A DNA stretch of 64,000 nucleotides, taken from assembly GCF_954871325.1 (NCBI RefSeq), contig NC_088778.1:5489743-5553742 (forward strand), in the 5' to 3' direction. The position numbers and the translations under genes are program-made. Shown piece by piece: positions 46,167 to 58,310 of this stretch (positions are counted from its first letter, which is position 1; every line of letters begins with the position of its first letter). The notes under the pieces were generated by a model. That model saw only the letters and a program-made list of their open reading frames with translations. It had not been told where the DNA came from and searched no databases. Origin of the DNA: Gordionus sp. m RMFG-2023. Its lineage: Eukaryota; Nematomorpha; Gordioida; Chordodea; Parachordodidae.

Positions 46167-48664
46167 AAGAAATTAATTATTTATCACCGAACATTTTATT
46201 TAATGATTTTAATACTATGGAAATTTAATCAATGAAACCTGCAAAATAATGATGATATAACAAAATATTTATGAAAAATTAAAAAAATTTAAGGCAGCAT
46301 TCCAATTTAAATCTGTATCGTTTAATTAAGATTTCATCCAATGATTTTTTTGGCCGAAATTCATAGATATTGATTTACCAATATATATATATAAATTCAA
46401 ATATCCTTTTTTTAAAATAGTGATTTTACATTGATTAATTGTGATATAATAGTTATATTATATATATATTTATATTTTTAATTATTTGTATGGGATTAAT
46501 AATGAATATTTATGCTTACTGTTATAGTAACTTGTTTAAAGATGAATTTCATTATTCATTCATAATAATATTATATCTATGTATATATATCAATGGTGTA
46601 CGGGGTTCTAAAATGTGAATAAGTTCGAAAAGGGAAGCAATCGCGAAAAAATATTATATTTGATAATATTAATTTCGGAATTATAATAATTGGAAACGCC
46701 CTATTTTCCCAAGAAAATAGACTTAAAAATAACATAGTATCTATCTTGAACATGAGACATCTACACAGTTCAATCCCATTCCAAACGGATTATGGTGTCT
46801 TAACAATTTTGTAATAAAATATTTTGACAATTTTCCAGGAAAAGTTTTAAAAATTTTAATGTTAATTATTTTAACTCGCGAGTCTTATTAACATCCAAGC
46901 CAAGTTATAGTCATAATAAAAAGTCGAGAATATACCTCTTTTTTTCCTGCTGATTAAATTCAAATCCCTCATTTATTTGAGAAAAGACTATCATATGCCT
47001 AATTTTATTTTAGTCAAACCAACGTATTAAAGTTTATATAATTAAATTCACTTTAAAAATTAAGTTTAAAAAAAGATATTATTACAAATCTAGGGAAATA
47101 GGATTGTTTGCAAAAAAAAATAAAATGATAATATCAAAATATGTTGAGCACGCATTTAAATTTTGAAGCCCTGATTTTGCTCAAGGTAATCCGGAATGTG
47201 CTAAATATCAATTCTATAAATTTAAGACGATTTGGCCAGGAACATCTAAGTTATTTAATAAATTTATATATTAAAATTACACGGATTTACTGTAATATTA
47301 TAGATAATCGAACATTATGGTAGTACTCTTAGTAAAAAATTGAAACAGGATCGATAAATTCCAAACGGGCAAGAATTGGTGGCAATTTATTGTATAAAAT
47401 CCTGTTATTTTATAATTATATGTCAATGACACCAATCTAATTTGCAATTTCCGTAATCAATAAGTGATCGTTTTACCATTCTTAATGTTAATTTTATCTA
47501 TCAATTCCTATCATCTTACTGGAAGCTAAAGTTCTACCTATCCATCATCACGCATATTATAAAGAGTTAATATTTTTATTATATATGAAACATATGTAAT
47601 ACTTTTTTATTGGTTTACTTTTCTTTCAATATATTGGATTATCTTTTTTTTTACCCAATGATGTATATCAGCTTACATTATCTGACACAATTTTATTAAT
47701 TGGTTTAATTTCCTTTCAATTTTATTGGATCCTTTAGTGTTGTTAAACGGAGATTGATTGTTTTTATGATAGGGTTATTTTTTTTAACCTTAATCAGAGA
47801 TTAGTTGCATTTATAATTGGGTTATTTTTATTATACATAATTTTTTTTTTTAAATGAATATTTTTGCGAAAATACATTCCTTTAGTTAGAATCTTCATTT
47901 AAATTACTTTAATAGCTTAACGGCTGTGGGTTTATGTTAAATATAATTTTAGATGACAAAAATCTGAAATGACCAATAAAGTCAAATCGGTAATTTTTTC
48001 TCTCAAATTTTTTTTATGAACAGTTATAGGAATAATAAACAAATATGCAAAATTTTTTTAAACTTGTGACGCGCATAAGTATGAAAGATATGGGATTTTA
48101 ATTATTGGTGAATTGGAATTTTATTTATTATTTAAAAAATTTTTATTTTTTGAAAAATGTTTTTGAAAGGAAGGAAAGGCTTTGGCTATTTCATTTGATA
48201 AATTAAAATATCTCTACTACTTATAATAACTGCAAAATACAAATAACTGGAAAATATATGCAATGTATGAAAGAAACTAAGTGTAGCAGAATGGCACACG
48301 ATTCCGAGCAGTTGAATGAGAAATGACAATGAGATACTTATAATTAAATATTGCATGTGAGAATGCATATATGGCAAGACCTAATTATATGGTCTTAAAT
48401 AAAATTTCACACACAAAACTAAATTTAAGAATCAAATATCCTTTATAAATTGCGATATGTTAATAAAGAACAATGTAAAAACTTATCTAACCCAATAATA
48501 TTGATTATAATAAATAAAACAATTGTTCTACAATCGTAAAATTGTGATCTGTCAGATAATATATTGCTGATGTCTAGACTGAGCATATAGGATCAGGATT
48601 CAAAAATTTAAAAGGCGGATGTAAATGTTATAAGTTAAAGGAATAAATATTTTATCACTTTTGG
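46167..48664. other. AT-rich intergenic region downstream of the UNC-93-like gene
   Basis: No gene or repeat boundary recognised; no strong AATAAA immediately after the stop codon. Confidence 0.5.
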
Positions 48665-49562
48665 TAGGGGAAATGTGCCATAAATGGCCATGTGTGAAGA
48701 TTGGCCACCACCCTTTAACTTTTTATCTAGAGGACCAATTTCTCTCAAAATGTGTATATTTATGATATGTACCTTACCTAAGTTCATTTATTGAATAGAG
48801 CAATTCAATAAAAAATTATTTCAAATAAGCTATTTTTAGTAGCTCTTTCTGGAAAAATCACCGTACACATTTTTTTTGGTGAAAAAATTACCAATTTAGA
48901 TTACTGATATTTTATATAAATATTATCCATAGGCATTTAGCATTATTCACACAAAAAATTAGACTTTAAAAGATTTATTTAATAGACATATAAGGCGCTT
49001 AAGAGAGGTGAGTATTGACTGGCCATGTATTGATTGGCCACAATTCGTTCATTTACATATTATTAAAATGAAAAGCACTTGCAAAACAACATTTGGTGAA
49101 ATAAAATGATGAACAAACTTAAGAATGTTTAGTAAAATGATAATTAAGATATTAATTTATAATAATATCATTAAATAGATGTGGTAATAAATTGAGATTT
49201 TAATATAATTTAAATTATAATTTTTTATAAAACTAAAAAATATAGAAACATCAATATAGGTTTTTTACAAGTATTTCATACTGTATTTTTTTATATTTAT
49301 ACTAACATTCTTAAATAATATATTATGGCCAGTTAACACATAGTATATGGCCAGTCAATACATAGTATGTATTGACTGGCCAGAAAAACAACTTTCACAT
49401 AATCTCATTTAGCTCATAAAGTATTTTACATAGAGCTTTAATTCAAATTTTATTTTAAAGATTAATATTTAGGCTACACATGATGTTTGGTTAAACATAA
49501 ACTTTAATACCTTTTTTTCAAAAAAACAAAAACATGGCCATTCATGGCACATTTACCCTTTA
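48665..49562. mobile_element. TIR element with GGCCA palindromes, non-autonomous
   Basis: About 900 bp with inverted ends GGGGAAATGTGCCATAAATG and (inverted) AAGGGTAAATGTGCCATGAA, both continuing into TGGCCATG. A TA dinucleotide borders each end, suggesting a Tc1/mariner-type insertion. The interior repeats TATTGACTGGCCA several times, including a perfect 35-bp palindrome at 49348-49382. No coding capacity. Confidence 0.72.
49348..49382. repeat. Perfect palindrome, 17-bp arms
   Basis: TGGCCAGTCAATACATA, one spacer base G, then the exact reverse complement. Half-sites TATTGACTGGCCA/TGATTGGCCA also occur at 49013-49042 and at 49325-49336. Confidence 0.95.
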
Positions 49563-50099
49563 ATAAAGAGGTTAAATAATTTAACTAAAATTAATTTATA
49601 CCTATCTGAAATATCATATATTTCTCACAGGCACCTTTCAATTTCATATATCTCATTTTCTTTTCATCAAACCTATATTCTTCCAGATATAAACAAGAAA
49701 ACTCTGAATTGTATGCGATTATGACAAACTTAGTTATTTAATTTTCTATTTCATCTACTTGGTTCTTCAAGAAGGATGATAATTGTGAATCAGAATTTTC
49801 TTCTTTATTAGATGATGGTCATTACGTACCAATTATTTGTTTATATTGAAGGCACTCATATACTCTTAAAATATTTTAAAAATGATGGGAAATTAAGGAA
49901 TCATGTCACATCAAAATATGGATATATTTCTGATTCCTCTTATCAAAAAAATATCCTAATCGCTCATCATTATTGAGAGATTAGCTGCAGGAGAAACAGA
50001 ATCTAATCATTTTTGACGGGTTAGCTGCTAGTAGTTTTATAATTATATAACAACTGCAAGACAACTATAATTTTGTAATTATATAGCAATTATAAATGA

Positions 50100-50235
50100 G
50101 TGTAATCCAATGGAGGGGGGATCTCAAGGGGAGGGGGATTTCCCCCTTCAGAAATTATTCTTGTAATTATAATCTTAAGCAAATAAAAAAAATTCCCACA
50201 TACCCACCCCCTCATCCTCCCTACCTCCCAAAATA
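50100..50235. repeat. Terminal fragment of the nested-hAT family
   Basis: CCAATGGAGGGGGGATC, a second G run, GAAATTATTCTTGTAATTAT and a C-rich run in the same order as the inverted right end of 22854-24255. Confidence 0.55.
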
Positions 50236-50406
50236 AATAAAATATATAACTATAAACATAATTTAAAAGAAAAATGTAAAAGTTTAATAATTTTTAAAAA
50301 TAACGACTTTTAATTCAAAATTTTTAGAAAAAATTTTTTTTTTTAAGGAAACAAAATTATCTTTTATAAATATATAAAATAGCCAAAGATCCTACAACTA
50401 TATATA

Positions 50407-50616
50407 CAGTGTTGTGATGATTTAATGAAACATGTTGAAGATTTAAATTAGAACCCATCTATATAAAAATATTTTGTCTGCAGAAATAATTAAAATGACA
50501 CAAGGAGGAATAAAAGAATTTTCAATTTTAATTATTTTTTGCAAACAAAATATTTTTATATGGATGGGTTTTAATTTAATAGTCAATATGTTTTTTATTA
50601 AATTATCACAACACTG
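50407..50616. mobile_element. Tc1/mariner-type MITE, 210 bp
   Basis: TA target duplication. The ends are CAGTGTTGTGATGATTTAAT and ATTAAATTATCACAACACTG; the TIRs extend ~95 bp each, so almost the whole element folds back. No coding capacity. No autonomous partner in the window. Confidence 0.88.
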
Positions 50617-50699
50617 TATATATTTATTATTTTTTAATTAGCCCTTAATAATGTATTTTTTTAAAAAAAAAAATAAAATAGCCAAAGACATATGTTGAC

Positions 50700-51430
50700 A
50701 TAAAGACCTCCAATAAGCCTCAGTCGGAGATGAATGTCAACCTCCAGCCTCACATAAACAAAAGGATTGGGGTAATCAGATGATTGCAAGGTCCGTTGAT
50801 TACCTCTTTTTGACCCTGCTATATGAAGGTCATGCCTTATTAGATTTTCTCAATCAAGGTTCTGGATATGAATACTTAAACACCATTCCCTTTAACACTC
50901 CTGACCTAGAGCTGTCAAACCAAGAATTCAGCTTCATTAGCTTATCAGTCTCATATAAGTGCACATGGTGCACAATAAGTCAAACTAGTCGTCATTGCCT
51001 CTAATGCATCTTTAGCAGTGGAAGCTCAATCCGACATCTCATAAAACGGGTGTTAAAGTCCATAGGCTTTCCTGCCACTTTAGAACCCCTAGGTCTCTAT
51101 ACTGATAGTTAACTACCCGATGGAATTACACAAATTCCTTGGGAGAATGTTCAATTTCTAAAGTACTTCAATAAGTACATTTTATAATACACAGAAGATT
51201 TTAAAACGAACAAATATGTGGATATTCCTGATAAAATTGGAACCAAACCTTAACATCATATAGAAGCCAGGCTCATAACCTAATTAAAAAGATTAGCAGA
51301 GCCTTAAGAGCTAATTAAGGAGACCCAAAAGAATGGGTCTACTTACGTCACCGCATAGGAATTGAGATTATAATATCTAATTTCACATGTACCATGGGTT
51401 CATTCCTCGAGGAGCCCGATTAATCTAGAT
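50700..51430 (+). pseudogene. Degraded coding-like island, unidentified
   Basis: Markedly less AT-rich than its surroundings. One plus frame is open for 75 codons (50780-51004; RSVDYLFLTLLYEGHALLDF) and, extended both ways, is interrupted only by TAA/TAG. Another frame near 51250-51420 reads AHNLIKKISRALRAN and GDPKEWVYLRHRIGIEI, so at least two frames look formerly coding. No family recognised. Best read as a decayed gene or transposon ORF. Confidence 0.35.
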
Positions 51431-51714
51431 CTTCTTCTTCTTCCTCTTCCCTTAATTTTTAATTTTTTTTCCTTCTTTCTCATAAAATCATTTGTATTAA
51501 TTATAATTGTTAAATTTATTTTTTCGAATTCCGTTATGTGCAACAATAATTACTTATATTTTGTTGTAATTATATAATCTTTTTTTAAAAATACAGTATA
51601 TTATTTTAAATGATTTTATATTTTTCAGCATTCAATTTTATTTTTTAAATTTATAATTAAACTGAAGTTAAATAGTGATATATTTATTTATAATTTTTTA
51701 AATTAGTTTTCCTA

Positions 51715-51890
51715 AAGTTCAATTTGAGCTGATTTTTAAGAACGCCTTACTCAATATTTTTTCTATAAATTTTTATGCAAGCCTGAATATTTTGCTATTA
51801 TCCAAACTTTTTTTGCCATTTATGAGCAAAATCTTTAGGCTTGCGTATGGATAAAAGATTGAGTTAGCTGTTTTGGGGAATATGTTATGC
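51715..51890. repeat. Foldback MITE, copy 6
   Basis: Core blocks TTTGAGCTGATTTTTAAGAA, GCCATTTATGAGCAAAATCT and GATTGAGTTAGCTGTTTT; right terminus lost. Confidence 0.7.
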
Positions 51891-52335
51891 TGTGCTAAAC
51901 ACGCTCTCCGAGTCAGCGCTTGGAGGCAAAGGAACATTATATTTTGTTAAGATTTTTTTAAAAATTTTGCAAATATATTTAAAAAAAAATTAAGCTAGTC
52001 TATATATTGATTATCAGTAGAATTTTAATTTTGATATGGTTTATCAAGTTGATTTTCTAAATAAACTTATAATTATGATAAATTAATAATGAGATTTTTA
52101 GGAGGATGCAAAACTTTAAATTCATTCATTCAAATAAATTTTATTTTCTTTTATGATAGATAAATTTTTTATTTTTTAGGACGTTTCAATTAAAAAAATA
52201 AAAATTATATAAAAATTCGAACAAAAAATATAAAATTAAAAATATATTTAAAAAATTGTATTGACACCATAAACACCAATTAGTTTTTTCTATTATAAGT
52301 TTGCCCATATTATTTCAATTAAAAAAAATTAATAT

Positions 52336-52435
52336 TCATTTGGCAGCAGCTACAGCTATTAGCTTATCGAATGTAAAAGCCTCATCACGCTTAATTTGTG
52401 GATCTTTGCATTGCTTTTTTGGCTCATATTCATCA
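52336..52435 (-). CDS. Possible 3'-terminal exon of an unidentified gene
   Basis: The minus strand after CTAAG (possible acceptor) reads DEYEPKKQCKDPQIKRDEAF then TFDKLIAVAAAK and TGA. Amino-acid make-up (charged, no AT-driven Lys/Asn/Ile runs) is unlike chance frames here. No upstream exon was identified at higher coordinates, where a TIR element lies at 52625-52915. I do not recognise the protein. Confidence 0.35.
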
Positions 52436-52624
52436 CTTAGCTTTTCAAAAAAAAATAATAATCACGAATGAATCTTTTTAAAATTAGAATATAAATATTA
52501 TTAGAATAACTCCGAATTAAAATGTTCCCCTTATTTAACCTTTCCACTTAGTTTTAGAAAATCGTGGTTTCTAATAAAAATAATGTATTGTTGAATTTAT
52601 TTTCTACATATTATAATCTTTTAG

Positions 52625-52915
52625 GTTATTGCTACTAAACGGAAGGTTTCGATAAATAGTCATATGCTAAAAATATTTCGTCTTGAAAGGTAACTTTACC
52701 CCCCCCCCCCCCACCCATTATATGTGTTTTATAGAAATCAAGCATTTAATCAAAAATAAGGTGTCTTCGCCTATATTTAATGTAAACCAACTCCTCATTA
52801 ACCTATATCAATCACTGGACTTTATGTAGATTTCTTTTGCTCTAACCAATTTTAAGAATCATTTTAGTATGCGACTATTTATCGAAATTGTTTTTCGTAA
52901 CAATATTCTAACCCC
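52625..52915. mobile_element. TIR element, ~290 bp
   Basis: Inverted ends of ~45 bp: TTTCGATAAATAGTCATATG on the left and, inverted on the right, TTTCGATAAATAGTCGCATA, continuing outward with TATTGCTAC/TATTGTTAC. Interior non-coding with a C run (52691-52712). Target duplication not resolved. Confidence 0.7.
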
Positions 52916-53876
52916 CTTTCCTGCATTTATATTTTTTGTAAAATTTCTCCATTTAATTAAATTAAAGTGCTATTTCCAGTTTTGAGTCTATTTATATTTT
53001 TTTTTGTAAGCAATAATGTAAAGATATAATTATACAATAAAAAAAAACTCTTTACATTTGCCCATATACATGATTGCTTACAAAAAGTAAAAGCGATTTG
53101 GACCTTAGGGTTATATAGAAAATAATATCTATAATAATATAACGTATATGTTCAGAGGAGTTTATATCAGAAACTCCTATAATTTTTATGAATTTTTGTT
53201 AATCTCAATGTTTCTTAATAAAAAAAAAAATTAAACAAATTGTTTTAATTTGTGATTTAAGAATAAAGATAAAAAATATTTCTTAATTTTTTTTTTATAA
53301 TTTAAAGAAAATATATTATTAAAATAATTATCAAAACTAATTAAATATTCTTATAAAATACAATGTTATGAGAATAACTAAAAAAATAGAAAAAAATAAT
53401 AATCTATAAACATAGTATAATCCTAAATCATAAGCTGTCATTTATCCCAAGACGTAGACGTTATACCTTCATGTTTTTTATTATCTTAAGTTCCAAATTC
53501 CCATTTGCTCTAAGGTATTGCAAATGTGAGCCAAAAAAGGGCCTATGGATAAAAGATGCAGCTTGGTGTCTAGCCTATTTATCTTTGAATTAAGTTAGGG
53601 TGTACTCTTTTACTGTCTACCTAAGAACTGCATATGCGGGTAGTAAATAATTCGAAATTATAGATGAAGTATTAAAATCCAACTAAATAAAAGTGCCTTA
53701 TGAATGGAGACTGGAATTTTAATGACAACCCTCAAATGTTCTAATTTAAAAAGCATAATTATTTAAGGAAATACGAAGAAAAGTGCATATTTCCTCGTTT
53801 TAACGGTTCACATGTAACGCTTAAAAAATAATTCTCTTAAGGAAACATATTATGGAGGTTCTACTTTACTCATAAT

Positions 53877-54086
53877 TAGTATTGTTAAAAGGCTCATTTT
53901 GAGCCGATTTTTAAAAACAGCTAACTTCATACTTTAGCCAGAAAAATCACCTAAACCTCAAAATTTCACTAATGTATGTCTTGATCTTTGTGCCTGCTAT
54001 GAACAAATTCTTCAGTCTTGCTTAATAAATATTGAGTTATAGCCGTTTTTAAAAATCGGCTTAAAAATTGCCGTTTAACAACACTA
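53877..54086. repeat. Foldback MITE, copy 7 (best preserved)
   Basis: TAGTATTGTTAAAAGGCTC against (inverted) TAGTGTTGTTAAACGGC, flanked by CTCATAAT/CTCATGAT (8 bp, one mismatch). Internal CCGTTTTTAAAAATCGGC. Length 210 bp. Defines the family as hAT-like by duplication size. Confidence 0.87.
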
Positions 54087-57000
54087 CTCATGATTATTCC
54101 AGTATAAGAACAAAGTTAAAAAAAATAAGAATTTTATGGCGAATTTTTTTTAAAGATTTTAGTAAAATATTTTATATGATATATTTGGGTAAGAGAGATC
54201 AAAATGTTGTCGAGATTAAAAACGCCATTGGTTTCAATGAATAAAACAGAAGATTGGAGACAGTAGGGGAAGAATCAATCGGATTATATAACATGGAGAA
54301 GTGATTAGCCAGGTATGTAAGGGGTCTATGGGCTCGATAAGACAAGGGAGGGAGGGGCATCTTATGGAGTATCGTCGCGATTACAGAAGATTACCACTAT
54401 GATGTCTTACCTATGAGGATAAAATTTTTATACATTCTGCCCCAAGAAGAGAACCACCAGATGGTTAGAGATCACGGGTTCTAAATAAAAGAATGATTTT
54501 TTTAAAAAAAAATCAACTATTGATAACTAAACTGGGTTTTCCATCAACTAAATTAAATAGGTTTTAGCTTTTTTAAGTCATATAGGGAGATGGGACTCCT
54601 TATCCTTAAAAAGGATGTAATTCTTTTTAAAAAAAATCTCTTGAAAAATATTGCGTGACTTAAAAAAAAATATGTATTAGATGAAAGCGGAAACAATATA
54701 AAAAATTTTTTAAAATTAATATGAAAGATGAGATAAGTATGATAAAAGGTAGCTCCAATTTCATTTTGTATCTTACTTAGATCTTATGATAATTTTGGAT
54801 TGCATTATATGGTGTATTTTATGGCATGCTCACCTGGCCCCACACATCAAATAAATTATACCGGGGTTTGTAGCAAAAATTCTAAGTATAACTTTTCCCT
54901 ACACTAGCAACAACAAGTATCAAATCAAACTCAGTTCAAATATTTTTTTTTCATTTTAATTTTTCGATAGTACATTTTTACCTACTCGCTCTTAATTAAA
55001 TTATAATCTGCAATTAGTTATGCATTGCCTAAGAAAAGCTGACCAAAAAGAAGACATAAAAACTGAAGTGACACAATAAATCAATTAATAAAATCGTACG
55101 CTAATTTTTTTTATGCCATTTATATGTCTAATATCTTATGAGATTTAAAGAGAATCCTTTTTATTTTTTGAGTTCTTTATGATATAACTTCTTTTTTTTA
55201 AAAATATATTTATTAAAAGACAATTGGAGGTGGAAAGGTTAGAAGCTAACCTTAGAATTATATTGATATATTTAGTTTTTATATGTACAATAGTATCTTT
55301 TAGCATCTTTTTGCAATAAAATAGTATTTTTGTAATAATTTAGTTATTTTTTTGCCATAACATAGTGAGTTAAGCAATAAAATAGTGTGATTTTGCAAAG
55401 CGTAATTGTATCAATTGCAAAAAGGGATGAGTTTCAAAAAAGATAGACTAATAAAAACAGTTATTATACGTAAATAATTATTTTTTTAAAAAAACCTTGT
55501 ATTTAGCAGGAATTAGAATAAGGAAATAAAGTTTCCCATCCTCCGTTAATAGCACACCGGTACTACGAGCATATGAACCTACATCTAATATAACAAAATA
55601 AATTATGAGTAACTATTAATATCCGCTTTTACTTATCAAATGTAAATCGCAATATCATTAATAAAAAATAGTTAATGAGAAAATAACTTACATAATGGAC
55701 GATCTATATCTAAATTTTTTTTATATAGTATTATTAATATATATATATTAAAAAAAAAATATGATAAAATGGCTGAAAAAAAACAACATAAATTTTTAAG
55801 TATATGCTAAAATTGTATATAGATTTTTTTCTTATTAACGGGTGAACTAAAGCGTCAAAATATAAACAATTTAAATATATATCGATGTCATAATTTAGGT
55901 GAAAATTCCATTTCCATGCCCTTATCAAATATAACACCCAATTAATATTTTAAATAAATGATTTAAAAAAAAAATTTGTTGTACTTATAAATTTATTCAT
56001 ATATTCCTTTTATTTTCATTTATTTTTTAAAAATTCGCAACATCTCTGATAATTTAATTAATGATTATCTATTTTTACTAGAGTACAAAATAGGCTTATG
56101 GAAATATATATTACCTTACTAATATTTTTCTTTTTTTTTATTGTGATATTCGACAACAAAAAGTAAAAACAGAAAATGAACATAAGATTAATATTTTGTC
56201 GTGCTTATGTCCGGTCCTTTATTTTATTGATGTTGTCTAGTTGGCAAGCCTAGTTCGGTCCGAGCATGTATGGGTCTAATTAAAATATATTTTTATTATT
56301 CGATAATCTTTTACCTATCTTGCCATCTTGAAAATATATAAAATACATATATTCATATTACCATATCCAACTTAATTTAAATTCATACAATTTTTCATTA
56401 TATTAATTAAGTATTTTTTTCTTGACATTTTCGGAAGTTTTTAATTTTTTTGAGTTGTAAATATTTTTAATTTAAATTATTGAGAGGGTTTTAGCTGACT
56501 GCAAATGCCTAAGTAATCAACTGAAAATTCTTTAGGTAAAAATTATTTATACTTTATTAATTAATTTCTGATTAATTTTTTTTATAATTATGAATTAGTC
56601 ATTCAAATTAAATTATTAGATATATTATCTAAGTTTACACTCGTTAAATAATAAAAAATTCAATAATATAATATATATGTTATCGTCAATATGTTATTTT
56701 TGGTAATGTGTACATTGCCTGATTTTTTCGGCAATGTGTTATATGGTAGGCTGGGTGAATTACAAATTAATAAATTAATTTTTATTTTAGATTAAATTAT
56801 TATTTATTTGAGAGGAATTTATTATTTATAAATTTATTTTCATAATTTATAGATTTTGTTAGATGTATTTTTTAAATAATATTTTTAAGATTTTTAAGGT
56901 TTTCTGATCTTATAATATTTTTTAAATATATTTTTTTGAGATTTATTTTGATGTGTTTGTTATATTATTTATTTTGAAATAATTTATTTTAATGTTTATA

Positions 57001-57099
57001 TTATTTTTTTAATATATTTTTTTTTGAGTTAATATATTTTATGTTATATTATTTTTAAAATATATCTTTTGATTATAATTTTATGTACCTTTTTTCTGA
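54087..57099. other. AT-rich region, no gene identified
   Basis: A less AT-rich patch at 54200-54480 has broken coding-like frames (e.g. GSIRQGREGHLMEYRRDYRR) but no recognisable family. The remainder is AT-rich without structure I can name. Confidence 0.45.
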
Positions 57100-57830
57100 T
57101 ACATAAATTAAAATTTCAGTGAAGATGCAATATAGAAGAGTGACAATTGTCAAAATCGTTATTTTTGGGCTTTTTTGAATTTTTTCAAAGCAATCAGGTA
57201 AAAATATGTTTCATAAACATGTTAAATTAAAATTTCAGTGAGGATATTCTATAGAAAAATGAAATTTGTCAAAATCATTACTTTTTTGATTTTTTTCAGA
57301 AGGTAAAAATATGTTTTGTGAACAAGTTTTGAAATTTTTGCGAAGAACTAATATAGAAAAGTGACGATTGTAATAATCATTATTTTTGATCTTTTTAAAA
57401 TTTTTAAAGTAAATAGGCAAAAATATATATTTTAAACATGTTAGATTAAAATTTCAGTGGATATTTACTATAGAAAAGTGACAATTGTCAAAATCGTTAT
57501 TTATTTAGAAATATCAGCGATTAAAAAATGTATCATAATCAAAGTCCATAAAAAATTAATATATATAAATAATATTAAAAAATATATTTAAAAATTAATG
57601 ATCAAAAGCAGAAAATATTACAATTATCTTTTGTAAGGTCATTTTCACTGAGATTTAAATTTAATTACAATTTTTTTAAATTTAACTACAATTTTTTTAA
57701 ATTTAGCTTATATATATTTTTACCTATTTACTTTAAAAAAAGTTCAAAAATAACGATTATGACAATTGTCAGTCACTTTCTATGTATGGTACATTTCACT
57801 GAAATTTTAATTTAAGATGTTCATTACCTA
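57100..57830. repeat. Composite array: ~120-bp units in direct and inverted orientation
   Basis: Four plus-oriented units near 57108, 57228, 57329 and 57447, each with AAATTTCAGTG, TATAGAAAAGTGACAATTG and CAAAATCGTTATTTTT. Two inverted units follow near 57640-57665 and 57740-57815 (ATAACGATTATGACAATTGT, ACTGAAATTTTAATTT). Reads as the arms of a foldback-type element. No coding capacity. Confidence 0.75.
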
Positions 57831-57959
57831 AATAATTAGCGATCAAAAGATATATAAGAAAAAATACATAAAAAATATTCTTAAAAAATATTAAAAATTG
57901 CAGATCAAAAGATATATCAGAAAAAAATTCGTAAAAAATATAAATTAGCAAGAATTAGC

Positions 57960-58310
57960 AAGGGCCTCCGAAATGGTAAGCGGAAAATAATTCCCCAGAA
58001 AAAAAATCCCAGGAATAAATATCCCCTGGAAAATAATTACCCGGAAAAATATTCCCGTGGAAAAAAATCCCCTGGAAAATAATTCCCCAGAAAAAAAATC
58101 CCAGGAAAAAATATCCCCTGGAAGATAATTCCCCGGAAAAAAAATCCTTGAAAAATAATTACCCGGAAAAATATTCCCCTGGAAAAAAATTCCTATAGAA
58201 AATAATTCCCATAGAAAATATTTCCCCGGAAATAAATTCCCCATTTTTTAGATTTTAAATTAAATATGGGGGAAAATTAATCCCCGGAAAATAAAACCGG
58301 AAAAAATTTT
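57960..58310. repeat. Minisatellite of CCCCGGAAAATAATT-type words
   Basis: Alternating short palindromic words (TTCCCCGGAAAA, ATCCCCTGGAAAA, AATCCCAGGAAAA) with a ~16-19 bp step. The 99-codon minus-strand frame across it (FPGNYF/IFFPG repeats) is a by-product of the repeat, not a gene. Confidence 0.85.

Noticed and set aside
47141-47323. 60-codon plus-strand frame downstream of the UNC-93-like gene
   Set aside because: No family resemblance, Leu/Ile/Asn-rich as expected from AT-rich DNA, no supporting splice or start context.
50780-51430. A gene using an alternative genetic code (TAA/TAG = Gln)
   Set aside because: The UNC-93-like gene, LINE, Gypsy and hAT all use the standard code, the TAA count is what AT-rich DNA gives by chance, and neighbouring frames also look partly coding; kept only as a weak observation.
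57525-57950. CRISPR-like repeat-spacer array
   Set aside because: Eukaryotic context, units diverged, both orientations present, no regular short repeat with unique spacers.
57945-58244. 99-codon minus-strand frame with FPG/NYF repeats
   Set aside because: It is the translation of a minisatellite with short palindromic words, not a protein gene.
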